From: an uncultured Desulfobacterales bacterium | Lineage (GTDB): Bacteria > Desulfobacterota > Desulfobacteria > Desulfobacterales > SpSt-501 | Direction of reading: 5' to 3' | NCBI GenBank assembly: GCA_938048455.1 | Contig: CALIUY010000018.1 | Location: 24,431-88,430, forward strand | Length of the DNA stretch: 64,000 nucleotides | In this document: positions 8,693 to 18,285 of the stretch, one piece after another | Position numbering within the stretch: the stretch's first letter is position 1 | Layout: each line of letters opens with the position of its first letter | Notes under the pieces: model-generated | The model's input: the letters and a program-made list of their open reading frames with translations, nothing else | Told to the model about the DNA's origin: nothing | Databases searched by the model: none | Position numbers and translations under genes: made by a program

Positions 8693-9115
8693 GTGGGCGA
8701 CGTCCGCGTTCTGTTCGTCGACGACGAACCCGACTTTCTCGAAACCCTCCTCAAGCGCATGCAGAAACGCAATCTTGCGGCCTTCGGGGCCAAAAGCGGG
8801 GAGGAAGCGCTCGCCTGGCTGGCGGCCCACCCCGCCGATGTCGTCGTGCTGGATGTGCGCATGGAAGGCATGGACGGGATTTCCGCCCTGCGCGCCATCA
8901 AGGCCGCGCACCCGCTGATCGAAGTGATTCTCCTCACCGGCCATGCCAACCTTGAACTCGCCCGGGACTGCCTGCAGGCGGGGGCCTTCGATTACCTGAT
9001 GAAACCGGTCAACTTGGATGAACTCCTCTACAAGATCGAAGACGCTTTTCAGAAAAAGACGTTGCAGGAGAAAAAAATCCGTTCGCTCGAGGAGGTGATC
9101 GGAACGCGAACCTGA
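8693..9115 (+). CDS. Receiver-only response regulator
   Basis: This 140-residue receiver starts with GTG behind a perfect AGGAGG. It has the acidic pair in LFVDDEP, the phospho-Asp in VVVLDVRMEGMDG, Thr in LLTGHA and Lys in MKPVN. A charged helical tail of about 20 residues follows (KKTLQEKKIRSLEE), common in this subgroup and perhaps used for dimer or partner contact. It has its own promoter and heads the unit leading into the TSUP permease at 9186. Confidence 0.9.
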   Translation: MGDVRVLFVDDEPDFLETLLKRMQKRNLAAFGAKSGEEALAWLAAHPADVVVLDVRMEGMDGISALRAIKAAHPLIEVILLTGHANLELARDCLQAGAFDYLMKPVNLDELLYKIEDAFQKKTLQEKKIRSLEEVIGTRT

Positions 9116-9185
9116 CCGGAAACGGGAAACGGCCGAAGAAGACCTCGTCCCGGCAACCTCAAAAAACGAAGGAGAAAGGACCGAC

Positions 9186-10499
9186 ATGAATTTTCTGAGA
9201 GCTCTCGGACAGTTCATGCTGGCCGGCGCCCGCCACCACGCCCGTTGGGAACTCGAGGTGTCCAACCGGATCCTGGGCGACCGCAGGCGACTGGTCATCC
9301 TGCTTTTGCTCACGCTTCCCGCCTTGGTCTTCGGCATCGCTTTCGCGGACGCGGCGGGCGCCGAGCTGCCCAAGCTGCTCGGCGGCAAGGAATCCTACAG
9401 CCCGGCTTACTACACGACGACCATCTTTCTCGTCAGCATCCTCGTGGGGGTGGTGGCGGGTCTCATCTCGGGGTGCATCGGCGCCGGAGGCGGTTTCATC
9501 ATCGCCCCCGCCCTCATGAGCGCCGGCGTCAAGGGCATCCTCGCGGTGGGAACGGACCTCTTCCACATCTTCGCCAAAGCGATCATGGGCAGCGTCATCC
9601 ACCGCAAACTCGGCAACGTGTCGGTGGCGCTCGCGGTGGTCTTCCTGATCGGCGCGATCGGGGGGGCGACCGCGGGCGGGACGATCAACCGGCTCTTCTA
9701 CGAGCTGAACCCCGTGATCTCCGATGCCTTCATCACCACGATCTATTCTCTCATTCTGGGCTTCCTCGGCTTCTACTCCCTCTTCGATTATCTCGGCGCC
9801 CGCAAGGTGGTTCAACGGCAGACCGCACCGCGCGGCACCCCCGCGCACGAGGGGAGCGAGGCCCACGGCAAGAAGACCGAGGGCGCCGAGATGGGCAACC
9901 TGCCGCGAAAACTTCAGGCGCTCCGGATCCCCCCGATGGTGCGCTTCGATTCCGATCTCGTCCCCGGCGGCCGCGGGATCTCCTGGGTGTTTCTCGTGGC
10001 GAGCGGCTTCCTCGTCGGACTGGCCGGCGGGATCATGGGAGTCGGCGGCGGCTTTCTCACGTTTCCGATCTTCGTCTACGTGCTCGGGGTTTCCTCCATG
10101 ACCACCGTCGGCACCGACATCTTCCAGATCATTTTCACCGCGGGCTACGCCTCGATCAGCCAGTATGCGATCTACGGGTTCATCTTCTACACGCTGGCCA
10201 TGGGAATGCTGCTCGGCTCGCTTCTCGGCATCCAGGTCGGCGCCATGGCGACCAAGGTCGTGGCCGGGATCACGATTCGCGGTTTCTTCGCGCTCTCGGT
10301 GCTCGCCGGTTTCATCAACCGGATTTTCGCGCTGCCCGCGAAGCTGAGCAGCATCGGGCTACTTCCCCTTTCCCGAGAGGCGGGAGCGGTACTCGACACC
10401 ATCGGCATCTGGGCCTTTTTCATCGTGATCGGTCTGTTTGCGGTCTGGGTGATCGGGACCTTCTTCAAGAACATCCCCGTCCTGTTGGGAAGGAGGTGA
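9186..10499 (+). CDS. TSUP (TauE/SafE) family permease, long form
   Basis: This 437-residue membrane protein has two TSUP half-repeats: residues 75-205 with SGCIGAGGGFIIAPAL and residues 275-365 with GGIMGVGGGFLTFPIF. A cytoplasmic linker of about 50 polar residues joins them. An N-terminal 40-residue amphipathic segment precedes the first membrane span. The length exceeds the usual 250-300 residues of the family because of the linker and extra terminal helices. It probably exports or imports a sulfur-containing anion; the substrate is not decidable. It begins a unit with the two-TM protein (5 bases downstream) and the PEP-synthase-like gene. Confidence 0.9.
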   Translation: MNFLRALGQFMLAGARHHARWELEVSNRILGDRRRLVILLLLTLPALVFGIAFADAAGAELPKLLGGKESYSPAYYTTTIFLVSILVGVVAGLISGCIGAGGGFIIAPALMSAGVKGILAVGTDLFHIFAKAIMGSVIHRKLGNVSVALAVVFLIGAIGGATAGGTINRLFYELNPVISDAFITTIYSLILGFLGFYSLFDYLGARKVVQRQTAPRGTPAHEGSEAHGKKTEGAEMGNLPRKLQALRIPPMVRFDSDLVPGGRGISWVFLVASGFLVGLAGGIMGVGGGFLTFPIFVYVLGVSSMTTVGTDIFQIIFTAGYASISQYAIYGFIFYTLAMGMLLGSLLGIQVGAMATKVVAGITIRGFFALSVLAGFINRIFALPAKLSSIGLLPLSREAGAVLDTIGIWAFFIVIGLFAVWVIGTFFKNIPVLLGRR

Positions 10500-10503
10500 G
10501 TCC

Positions 10504-11190
10504 ATGATCCGCAAGAAGAAGGAATTCTCCCTCGGGCTGGTCATGCTCGCCGGGTTCTTCGTAGTGCTCGTGTGCATCTTCCTGCCTCTTTTCGAGGGCA
10601 AAAACGGCCTGGAATACCTCGACAACCTTTTCAACTCGATCGCCAAGGGCTCGGCCTACTACGTTCCCAAGGTGCGCGAGGACATCCGCCAGATGGGGGA
10701 AAGCCGGGTGGAGCTCGCCCTCAGTCTGGATTCGGCCGCGCAGGCCGAAAAGGCCTCCCGCCTCTTCATGCGCGGCGGCGCCCTCGTCAATGCCCAGGGG
10801 GAAAAACTCAAGCTGAGCGGCGACCTGGGGGCCATGATCGCCGCGGCCTTGGAGGACGCCGACGCCATGTATCGCAATGAGGGCGCGGCGGTCTTCGGCC
10901 GCGCCGGGTTTTCGGAGCGGGAGGTGCTCTACGTCTGGTACCGAGCGTTCAAGGCGGTCGAAAAAGCCCTCCAGGGGCAAAAGAAATTCAAGGAAGCGCG
11001 GGTCGTCGCCCAGCTCAACCAGAAGGCGATCGAGCCCGCTTACAACTTCTACGGGGTCGAGGCCCAGCGGATCCTCGACCGCGCGGGGATCGTGGTGTTC
11101 GCCCTTCTCTTCTACGTCGTCTACACCCTCTGGTACGGCTTTGCGATCCTCTTTCTCTTCGAGGGCTGGGGCATGCAGCTCGAACATTAG
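10504..11190 (+). CDS. Two-TM membrane protein of unknown function
   Basis: This 228-residue protein has one membrane span near residues 9-30 and a second near 198-221, with about 165 mostly helical residues between them that are likely outside the membrane. No family was recognised. It starts 4 bases after the TSUP stop, and GGAGGTGAG around that stop is its ribosome site. The tight coupling implies that it works with the permease, for example as a periplasmic accessory. Confidence 0.7.
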   Translation: MIRKKKEFSLGLVMLAGFFVVLVCIFLPLFEGKNGLEYLDNLFNSIAKGSAYYVPKVREDIRQMGESRVELALSLDSAAQAEKASRLFMRGGALVNAQGEKLKLSGDLGAMIAAALEDADAMYRNEGAAVFGRAGFSEREVLYVWYRAFKAVEKALQGQKKFKEARVVAQLNQKAIEPAYNFYGVEAQRILDRAGIVVFALLFYVVYTLWYGFAILFLFEGWGMQLEH

Positions 11191-11208
11191 GGAGGCCGAG
11201 CCCCCGGG

Positions 11209-13803
11209 ATGCCGATCGGCGGGATTCTGAAGCGACTGCTGCGCCGCAGGGCCTCCGCACCGGACGACGCGGAGGCCCTGCGCCTCGAATTCAAGGAACG
11301 CTACCATCACTTCAAGCTCCTGCTCGGCGCCAACCGCAAGGCGCTCGAGATCATGAGCGAAATCGAGGAGGCGCTCCACGGCCATCGTCCCTTCGGCATG
11401 ACCTTCGTGCGCGCCGCCTGCACCTCGGTCTGCGTGAACGTTTTTTCCATGATCCGGGGTATGGAGCGGCTGGCCCCGGGAAAATACACGGCCCTCTTTT
11501 CCCGCTACGACGCCATCCAGAAGGACATCGAGGAGATTCTCGCGCGCCCCGCCCCCCCGCGCGACCCGCGCCTCACGATCCCGATCGGGGCTCTGGGTCG
11601 GGAGCTCGCCGATGCCGCCGGGCCCAAGATGGCGAACCTCGGAGAGATCCGCAACCGCCTGGGCTTTCGCGTCCCCCCGGGCTTCGCCATCACCACCGCA
11701 GCCGCCGCGCGCTTCTTCGCCTACCGCGAGCTGCAGACCGAAATCGACCGCCGCCTGCAGGCGGCCGAAATCCCGCGCTTCGACGCCCTCTATGCCCTGA
11801 GCGCCGAAATCCAGCAGCTGATCATCCGTGCCCCGATCCCGCCGGATTTGGAAACCGCGATTCGGGAGGCCTACGCGGAGCTCGAAGCCGAGTGCGGCCC
11901 CGGCGTCAAGGTCGCCCTGCGCAGCAGCGCGCTCGGCGAAGACGCGGACGGAAGCTCGTTTGCCGGCCAATACCGCTCGGAGTTGAACGTGGGGCGCGAA
12001 ACCCTACTCACCGCCTACCGCGAGGTGCTCGCGAGCAAATACGGGCTGCCGGCGATCACCTACCGTCTGCAGCGCGGATTCCGCGACGAGGACATCGCCA
12101 TGGGGGTGGGGTGTCTCGCCATGGTGTCGGCGGTTGCGGGCGGGGTGGTCTATTCCTGCAGCCCGGTCGACCCGCGCGACCGGCGCCTCTTCATCCATGC
12201 CGCCTGGGGATTGCCGAAGGCCGTGGTGGACGGCAGCACGGCGAGCGACCTTTTCGTTCTCTCCCGGGACGACCCCCCCGAGCTCCTCGCCGCGGAGGTG
12301 CGCGAAAAAGATCGCCGTTACCTCTGTTACCCCGAGGAAGGCGTCTGCCGGATGGAACTCTCGGGGCCGGAACGTCTCCAACCTTCCCTGACGCGCGAAC
12401 AGGCCGTCGAAATCGGTCGGATCGCCCTTGCCCTCGAGCGCCACTACGGCTGCGCTCAGGACATCGAGTGGGCCCTCGACGAGGGGGGCGACATCGTGAT
12501 CCTCCAGTGCCGCCCGCTCTCCGCCCGCGCGGCCGCCGCCGGGGCCGATCCCTCCCCGGCGCACGAAGAGCAAAGCGTGTTGTGCCGGGGAGGGATCACC
12601 GCCAGTCCCGGAGCGGCCGCGGGCCCGGTTTTCGTCGCCGAGCGCACCGCCGACATGCTTTCCTTTCCGCAGGGGGCGGTGCTCGTGGTCGAGCAGGCGC
12701 TGCCGCGCTGGGCTTCGCTGCTGGGGCGGGCGGCCGCGGTGGTGGCCGCGGAGGGCGGTTTCGCCGGACACCTCGCGAGCGTCGCCCGCGAGTTCGGAGT
12801 GCCCGCCCTCTTCGGCCTCCCCGGCGCGGTCGAACACCTGCGGGGAGCCGGGGAAGTGACGGTCGACGCCACGGGACGCGCGGTCTACGCGGGCCGCAGG
12901 CAAGCGCTGCTCGAAGCCCCCCTCCCCCGCCCTCCGCTCATGCAGGGAAGCCCCGTCTTGCGCATCCTCGAGGAAGCCGGCCGCCGCATCGTTCCGCTCC
13001 ATCTCCTCGACCCGGAAGCCCTCGAGTTCGCCCCCGAGCACTGCCGCACGCTGCACGACATCACCCGCTTCATCCACGAGAAGTCGGTGCTCGAAATGTT
13101 CCGCTTCGGACAGGACCACCATTTTCCGGAACGCTCGAGCAAACAACTTTTCCACCGCGTGCCCATGCAGTGGTGGATCCTCAACCTGGACGACGGGTTC
13201 ACGGAGGAGGTGACCGGCCCCTACGTCCGGCTCGAGCAGATCGCCTGCGCCCCGATGCTCGCCTTCTGGAGGGGCTTCACCGCCGTCCCTTGGGAAGGCC
13301 CTCCCGCCGTCGACGGCCGGGGCATGCTCTCGGTGCTCTTTCAGGCGACGACCGACCGCTCGCTCAACCTCGGGGTCCGCTCCAGGTACGCCGAACGGAA
13401 CTACTTCATGATTTCGCGCTCCTTCTGCTGCCTCAACCAGCGCCTGGGCTTTCATTTCGCGACCCTGGAGGCCATGGTGAGCGAGCGCACCGCGGAGAAT
13501 TATCTGAGTTTCCAGTTCAAGGGGGGGGCGGCCGATTTCGAGCGGCGCCTGGCGCGCGTGCACCTCGTCGGCGAAATCCTGGAGGAGCTGGGCTTCCAGG
13601 TCGAGATCCGCGAAGACCACCTGGTCGCCCGCCTCGAGGGACAGCCCCGGGAACATCTCCTCAAACGGATCGAAGCCCTGGGCTACCTCGCCCTGCACAC
13701 CCGTCAGATGGACATGGTCATGGCGAACCCGGCCCGGGTCGAATCCTACCGGCGAAAGTACCGGCAGGACATCGCGCGCCTGATCGCCGGCCCGGAAGCC
13801 TGA
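11209..13803 (+). CDS. PEP-synthase-like protein with swinging His domain, no PEP barrel
   Basis: The 864-residue protein contains a pyruvate/ATP-binding (PPDK_N) region from about residue 130 to 440 (GPKMANLGEI, RSSALGEDADGSSFAGQY, and DIEWAL near its end). A phosphohistidine mobile domain carries His521 in GGFAGHLASVAREFGVP. In pyruvate,water dikinase a PEP/pyruvate TIM barrel would follow; here the last 280 residues are unlike that barrel and unrecognised. It may transfer phosphate between a nucleotide and an unknown acceptor or act as a regulator. It follows the two-TM protein by 18 bases. The start is uncertain by a few codons because GGAGG is 12 bases away. Confidence 0.75.
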   Translation: MPIGGILKRLLRRRASAPDDAEALRLEFKERYHHFKLLLGANRKALEIMSEIEEALHGHRPFGMTFVRAACTSVCVNVFSMIRGMERLAPGKYTALFSRYDAIQKDIEEILARPAPPRDPRLTIPIGALGRELADAAGPKMANLGEIRNRLGFRVPPGFAITTAAAARFFAYRELQTEIDRRLQAAEIPRFDALYALSAEIQQLIIRAPIPPDLETAIREAYAELEAECGPGVKVALRSSALGEDADGSSFAGQYRSELNVGRETLLTAYREVLASKYGLPAITYRLQRGFRDEDIAMGVGCLAMVSAVAGGVVYSCSPVDPRDRRLFIHAAWGLPKAVVDGSTASDLFVLSRDDPPELLAAEVREKDRRYLCYPEEGVCRMELSGPERLQPSLTREQAVEIGRIALALERHYGCAQDIEWALDEGGDIVILQCRPLSARAAAAGADPSPAHEEQSVLCRGGITASPGAAAGPVFVAERTADMLSFPQGAVLVVEQALPRWASLLGRAAAVVAAEGGFAGHLASVAREFGVPALFGLPGAVEHLRGAGEVTVDATGRAVYAGRRQALLEAPLPRPPLMQGSPVLRILEEAGRRIVPLHLLDPEALEFAPEHCRTLHDITRFIHEKSVLEMFRFGQDHHFPERSSKQLFHRVPMQWWILNLDDGFTEEVTGPYVRLEQIACAPMLAFWRGFTAVPWEGPPAVDGRGMLSVLFQATTDRSLNLGVRSRYAERNYFMISRSFCCLNQRLGFHFATLEAMVSERTAENYLSFQFKGGAADFERRLARVHLVGEILEELGFQVEIREDHLVARLEGQPREHLLKRIEALGYLALHTRQMDMVMANPARVESYRRKYRQDIARLIAGPEA

Positions 13804-13813
13804 CGGCGCGCGC

Positions 13814-13842
13814 TTGCCGGGGGCGGACTTTTCTGTCATAAA
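13814..13842 (+). promoter_or_regulatory. Possible sigma-70 promoter before Cache kinase
   Basis: TTGCCG and CATAAA are separated by 17 bases, about 43 bases before the kinase ATG. The -35 matches only its first three positions, so this is a modest call. Confidence 0.35.
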
Positions 13843-13884
13843 CGGAACCACGGCCCCTCTTCCCGCGCTTCGGATCCGCTCCCG

Positions 13885-15546
13885 ATGGACAGGAACCTCT
13901 ACAGCCGCCTGCAGACCCGGATCATCCTGCTCACGCTGTTCGTCTCCTTCACCCCCCTGCTCCTGCTCGGCGTGATCCTCTACCGGCAGTTCGCCGCGAT
14001 GTACACCGAGAAGATCCGGGAGCAGATCCATTTCCGAGCGGAGTCCCGGGCCGACGCCGTCGACCTTTTTCTCTCCGAGAGGACCGCGATCCTCGGCACC
14101 ATCGCCGACACCCACGGTTTCGCCGAAATGGCCCGCGAAGAGACGCTGGCGCAGTCCTTTGCGATCATCAATGCCCGGGCCGGGGCCTTCGTCGATCTCG
14201 GGGTGATCGATCAAAACGGCAACCAGATCGCCTACGTCGGACCCTATGACCTCAAAGGCAAAAACTACTTCGAACAGCCGTGGTTCGGGCAGGTCATGAG
14301 CCGCGGGGTCCACATCAGCGACGTCTACCTCGGCTTCCGGCGCCTGCCCCATTTCATCATCGCCGTCCGCCGCCAGGAAAAGCAGCGCAACTGGGTGCTG
14401 CGGGCGACGATCGACCCGGAAATCTTCAACCGCATCGTCCAGGTGGGCCAGGTCGGCAAGACGGGGGATGCTTTTCTGGTCAACCGCGAGGGGATCCTCC
14501 AGACCCAGCCGCGGCTCTCGGGGAACATCCTCGAGCCCGCACCGGTCAAACCCGCCTATTTCGGCAAGCAGACCATGACCGTCGACGGCACGCTGCTCGG
14601 CCGGCCGGGGGTGCTCTTCGCCGGCACTTGGCTCAAATCGACGGACTGGCTGCTCGTGGTCAGCGGCGACGTCGAGGAAGACATGGCCCAGCTCTTCGCC
14701 GCCCGCACGATCCAGACGGCCATTATCGTTTCGGGCATGCTCGCGATCGTGCTCACCACGGTACTCACCACCCGGACGCTGGTGCGGCAGATGATCCAGG
14801 CGGAGACCCGGCTGCGCGAGATGGACGCTCAGCTCATCCAAGCCGACAAGCTCGCCGCGCTCGGCAAGATGGCCGCCGGGGTCGCCCACGAAATCAACAA
14901 CCCGCTCGCCGTGATCCTTCAGAAAACGGGCTGGATGCGGGACCTGCTCGCCGAGGAAGACCTTCGCCGCAGCCCCAATTTCAGCGAATTCCGCGACGCC
15001 GTCCTGAAAATCGAGGAGCACGTCGAACGGGCCCGCAAGGTGGTCCACGACATGCTCGGCTACGCACGCCGCATGGAGCCGCGCACCGAGGCGATCGACG
15101 TGAACCGCATCATCCATCAGACCGTGGACATCCTGGAAAATTACGCCCGCAACAACAACATCGACATCCAGACCGATCTCGAGCCGGAACTCCCCCCGAC
15201 CACGGGCGACGGCGCCCAGCTCCAGCAGGTGATCCTCAACCTGGTCAACAACGCCATCGACGCGATCGGCCAGAACGGCGAAATCACGATCCGCAGCGAA
15301 CGCGCCGACTCCGAAATCCGAATCACGGTCGCGGACAACGGCCCGGGGATCCCCGAGCACATGCAGCGCAAGGTCTTCGACCCCTTTTTCACCACGAAGA
15401 GCGCCGGCAAGGGCACGGGGCTCGGCCTCTGGATCAGCTACAACATCATCGAGAAAATGGGCGGCAAGATGACCCTGCAGAGCAAAGCGGGCGCGGGAGC
15501 GACTTTCACCATCGTGCTTCCGGTCATTCCCCCGGGGTCGCCGTAG
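13885..15546 (+). CDS. Membrane sensor histidine kinase with Cache-type sensor
   Basis: This 553-residue kinase has TM1 near residues 12-34, a periplasmic Cache-like sensor to about 270 and TM2 near 275-297. A DHp domain with His335 in [12 protein letters not shown] and a HATPase_c domain ([22 protein letters not shown]) follow. Its sensor shares [17 protein letters not shown] and LPHFIIAV with the kinases at 6375 and 34080, so the three are paralogues that may sense related ligands. The receiver gene 62 bases downstream is the expected partner. Confidence 0.9.
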   Translation: MDRNLYSRLQTRIILLTLFVSFTPLLLLGVILYRQFAAMYTEKIREQIHFRAESRADAVDLFLSERTAILGTIADTHGFAEMAREETLAQSFAIINARAGAFVDLGVIDQNGNQIAYVGPYDLKGKNYFEQPWFGQVMSRGVHISDVYLGFRRLPHFIIAVRRQEKQRNWVLRATIDPEIFNRIVQVGQVGKTGDAFLVNREGILQTQPRLSGNILEPAPVKPAYFGKQTMTVDGTLLGRPGVLFAGTWLKSTDWLLVVSGDVEEDMAQLFAARTIQTAIIVSGMLAIVLTTVLTTRTLVRQMIQAETRLREMDAQLIQADKLAALGKMAAGVAHEINNPLAVILQKTGWMRDLLAEEDLRRSPNFSEFRDAVLKIEEHVERARKVVHDMLGYARRMEPRTEAIDVNRIIHQTVDILENYARNNNIDIQTDLEPELPPTTGDGAQLQQVILNLVNNAIDAIGQNGEITIRSERADSEIRITVADNGPGIPEHMQRKVFDPFFTTKSAGKGTGLGLWISYNIIEKMGGKMTLQSKAGAGATFTIVLPVIPPGSP

Positions 15547-15608
15547 GGTGAACGGCCGCACCCGGCGGGCGGCGTGCCCTTCGGGAAGCCGGCCGCCAAG
15601 GAGGAACC

Positions 15609-16037
15609 ATGGATCAGCCGAACATCCTGATCGTCGACGACGAGGGCGACTTCCTCGACACGCTGATGAAGCGGTTGAAGAAACGAAATATTCAGGCGCA
15701 GGGGTGTGCCAGCGGGGAGGCGGCCCTGCAGCTCATCCGCCGGAACCCTTTCGATGTCGTGGTGCTGGACATCAAGATGCCGGGGGGGATGGACGGGATC
15801 CAGACCCTCAAGGAAATCAAAAAGATCCGCCCCGAAACGGAGGTGATCCTCCTGACCGGGCATGCCTCTCTGGAGACGGGGATGGAAGGCATGCAGTCCG
15901 GCGCCTACGACTACCTTCTCAAGCCCATCCTTCTCGAAAACCTCCTCGAGAAGATGGCCCAGGCGCTCGAGCGCCGGGGCGGTGCGGCGCAGCGCGCGCA
16001 GAGCGAGCGAATCCGGAGCCTCCTGCCGAAGGAATAG
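15609..16037 (+). CDS. Receiver-only response regulator
   Basis: This 142-residue receiver has the acidic pair in LIVDDEG, the phospho-Asp in VVVLDIKMPGGMDG (one Gly longer than usual in the loop), Thr in LLTGHA and Lys in LKPIL. A short Arg-rich tail follows and there is no output domain. GGAGG precedes the ATG. It is the last gene of the first signalling cluster and pairs by position with the Cache kinase at 13885. It converges on map, 17 bases away. Confidence 0.9.
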   Translation: MDQPNILIVDDEGDFLDTLMKRLKKRNIQAQGCASGEAALQLIRRNPFDVVVLDIKMPGGMDGIQTLKEIKKIRPETEVILLTGHASLETGMEGMQSGAYDYLLKPILLENLLEKMAQALERRGGAAQRAQSERIRSLLPKE

Positions 16038-16054
16038 CCCCGGGGGAGGACGGC

Positions 16055-16945
16055 TCAATCCTCCCAAGGGGTCAGGCTTTCGCAACCCTCGGCGGTGACG
16101 AGCACGGTCTGTTCGAACTGCGCGGAGAGCGAGCCGTCGCGCGTGACCGCCGTCCATTCGTCGGGGAGGATTTTGAGCTCGCGGCGGCCGAGGTTGATCA
16201 TGGGCTCGATGGTGAAGACCATGCCCGGGATGAGGACGAGGCCGCCGCCCGGGCGGCCGAAATGCGGCACCTGGGGCGGCTCGTGGAAGTCGAACCCCAC
16301 CCCGTGGCCGACGAACTCGCGCACGACCGAACAGCCCTGCGCCTCGGCGTAAGACTGGATCGCCCAGCCGATGTCCCCCAGCGTATTTCCCGGTTTCACC
16401 ACCGCCATCCCCCGCCGCAGGCACTCGCGGGCGACGGCGACGATCTTGGAGGCCTCCGGCCCCGGGGTGCCGACGAAAAAGGTGCGGTTCGCGTCGGCGT
16501 AGTAGCCCTCGAGCACCGTGGTCACATCCACGTTGACGATGTCGCCTTCGCGCAGGATCCGGCCCCCCGGGATTCCGTGGCAGATTTCCTCGTTCACCGA
16601 AACGCACACACTCTTGGGGAATCCCCGGTAATGAAGGGGGGCGGGACGCCCGCCGTGCCGCAGGGTGTACTCGTGGACCCAGCGGTCGATCTCCTCGGTG
16701 GCGATCCCCGGCCGCAGCCGGCGCGCAACCAACGCGAGGGTGTCCACGACGAGGCGACCGGCGCGGCGAATCGCCGCGATATCGGCCGGAGCCTTCAGCC
16801 GGATGCCGTGATCGCGGGCATAACGCTCGGCGATGGCGGCGGGGGATTCGGCCGAGGACCTGCGGGCGCAGCATTTCTTGAACTTCAGACCGCTGCCGCA
16901 GGGGCAGGGGTCGTTGCGCCCGGTTTTGGCCGGCTTCAAATTCAT
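16055..16945 (-). CDS. map: Methionine aminopeptidase with SEC-C zinc motif
   Basis: This 296-residue type I enzyme removes the initiator Met from new proteins. An N-terminal SEC-C motif ([16 protein letters not shown], residues 11-26) is likely a zinc ribbon for ribosome contact. The catalytic pita-bread fold follows, with metal ligands in [28 protein letters not shown] and FEQTV. The ATG at 16945 starts just before the SEC-C motif; no strong ribosome site is visible, so a slightly different start is possible. Upstream is the 3' end of the TunR gene, 143 bases away on the same strand. Confidence 0.93.
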   Translation of the reverse strand: MNLKPAKTGRNDPCPCGSGLKFKKCCARRSSAESPAAIAERYARDHGIRLKAPADIAAIRRAGRLVVDTLALVARRLRPGIATEEIDRWVHEYTLRHGGRPAPLHYRGFPKSVCVSVNEEICHGIPGGRILREGDIVNVDVTTVLEGYYADANRTFFVGTPGPEASKIVAVARECLRRGMAVVKPGNTLGDIGWAIQSYAEAQGCSVVREFVGHGVGFDFHEPPQVPHFGRPGGGLVLIPGMVFTIEPMINLGRRELKILPDEWTAVTRDGSLSAQFEQTVLVTAEGCESLTPWED

Positions 16946-17088
16946 GCGGACGGTGAAAATGGCTTCCTTCCCGGGACGCAGGCTGCATCCTTCGGTCCGG
17001 TGGCTGTAGTATATCGCCGCGGCAGAATCAATCCCTCCGCTCAAGCCCGCCCCGGCCGGCAGTGCGAGAAGAGCCCGGAAGCATGCTC

Positions 17089-18144
17089 TTAGGCTTCGTG
17101 CAGGATCACGGCGAAGGCGCTGAAGGCGACCCGCACCGCCCGACCGCGCCGCAGGCCGAGGCGATCCGCGCTTTCGCGGGTGATCACCGCGCAAAGCTCG
17201 ATCCCGCCGTCGCTTCGCGTGACGACTTCCGCGGTGAGGGCCCCCCGCCGCAGCCGCACGATCCTTCCGGAGAACACGTTGTCGGCGCTCGATCTCGGGG
17301 CGCCTTCCCCCGCGTCCAGCGACAGCCACGGGGCTTTGACCTCGGCCGCAACCCAGCCCCCCACCTGCAACCCCAGCCGCTCCACGCTCTCGCGGGTGAT
17401 CACGGCCCGCAGAAGTTCCCCGGAGGGAAGCGCGATTCCCACCTCGGCTTGGACATCGCCCCGGCGGAGGACGGCGAGCTTGCCGAAGAAGGCGTTGCGG
17501 GCCGAGGTCGTGCGCCGGCGGGCGCGTTCGAGGTAGAAGGCCTCGGCCCGGCGCAGGTCCGCTTCCGAAAAGCGGACGTAGGCGGCGGCACGGCCCGGGC
17601 TGGCCTGCCCCAGCATCCGCTGGACGATCGGCAGCGGCACGTTCTGCCGCAACAGCTCGAGCGCTCGCGAACGCCGAACGGCCTCCGGTGCGGCCGTCGC
17701 CCGCGGCAGGCCGATTTCGCGGGCACGCTCGTAGAATTTGCGGCGCACATGGGCGGGGTCGAGGGCAAGTCCCCCGCCGGCGTCGCGCCCGGCTTCGGCG
17801 GCAAGCGCTTCGGCTTCGACGGCAAGTTCCCGCGGAATCCGCACCTCACGGGCCAGACCCTGTCTGCCCCCGCCCTTGCGGAAGCGGACCAGACCGCGGC
17901 CGGGATCCAGGTCGCGGCGCAGATCGAGGTCGAGCACCTCCCGCAACCGCGCCCCGGTGTGGCGGATCAAAAGGAAAATCAGCCGCACGCGGCGGCGTGA
18001 CCCCGCGACGTCGGCTCGCCGCGCGGCCCGTACCCAGGCGTCGAACGCCTCCCCCAGCCGGCCGAGCTGCCGGGGCGTCAGGCAGGGCCGGCTCGCCGCC
18101 GGAGGGCGGGAAAGAGGGCTCCGGGAAGTATCGGGGGAAGACAT
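17089..18144 (-). CDS. TunR-type tungstate/molybdate regulator (XerC/D-like plus TOBE)
   Basis: Residues 1-200 resemble a tyrosine recombinase catalytic fold. It has the first Arg ([11 protein letters not shown]) and a box-II Arg ([10 protein letters not shown]), but the conserved histidines are missing (RR for RH, LGQ for LGH), so recombination is unlikely. Residues 205-351 hold two TOBE/Mop modules ([19 protein letters not shown] and [19 protein letters not shown]) that bind molybdate or tungstate. This architecture defines the TunR family of sulfate reducers. The divergent gene is a TSUP permease, the known repressed target of one TunR group. The start at 18144 is preferred because GAAGGA lies six bases before it; 18150 is an alternative. 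Confidence 0.88.
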   Translation of the reverse strand: MSSPDTSRSPLSRPPAASRPCLTPRQLGRLGEAFDAWVRAARRADVAGSRRRVRLIFLLIRHTGARLREVLDLDLRRDLDPGRGLVRFRKGGGRQGLAREVRIPRELAVEAEALAAEAGRDAGGGLALDPAHVRRKFYERAREIGLPRATAAPEAVRRSRALELLRQNVPLPIVQRMLGQASPGRAAAYVRFSEADLRRAEAFYLERARRRTTSARNAFFGKLAVLRRGDVQAEVGIALPSGELLRAVITRESVERLGLQVGGWVAAEVKAPWLSLDAGEGAPRSSADNVFSGRIVRLRRGALTAEVVTRSDGGIELCAVITRESADRLGLRRGRAVRVAFSAFAVILHEA

Positions 18145-18172
18145 GCGCATTCCTTCGGGTTCGGGGTTTTCC

Positions 18173-18208
18173 TTGACTTGCCCGCGCGGGTGGGCATAGA
18201 CTTATACT
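18173..18208 (+). promoter_or_regulatory. Promoter of the TunR-linked TSUP gene
   Basis: TTGACT at 18173-18178 is followed after 18 bases by TAGACT (18197-18202), with a stronger TATACT just beyond (18203-18208). The right end overlaps the inverted repeat at 18205-18238, so a bound regulator would cover the -10 element or start point, which fits repression. Confidence 0.55.
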
Positions 18209-18238
18209 GTCACGAATAAGGTAAATTTCGTGTCTATA
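18205..18238 (+). promoter_or_regulatory. Candidate TunR operator (dif-like inverted repeat)
   Basis: CACGAA at 18211-18216 and TTCGTG at 18227-18232 form the conserved core of an inverted repeat with a 10-base centre, extended less perfectly outward to about 34 bases. The size and two-arm layout match what a XerC/D-like DNA-binding domain would contact, and the published TunR motif is about 30 bp. It lies between the divergent TunR and TSUP genes. Confidence 0.65.
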
Positions 18239-18285
18239 CAAGCGCCGGCCGCGTCGCGAGCTCCGGCGGAGCACAGGAGGTGCGG

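Noticed and set aside
11209..13803. Ordinary PEP synthase (ppsA)
   Set aside because: The phosphohistidine domain is present but the C-terminal PEP-binding barrel and its signature are not recognisable, so the gene symbol was withheld.
12004..15561. Open frame of 1185 codons on the - strand
   Set aside because: It lies opposite the PEP-synthase-like and Cache kinase genes, has no start signals and shows only Arg/Gly/His/Asp-rich low-complexity translation. Such frames arise from high GC at third positions.
17089..18144. Active phage integrase and mobile element
   Set aside because: Catalytic His residues are missing, TOBE domains are fused, and no attachment sites or phage genes surround it; TunR fits better.
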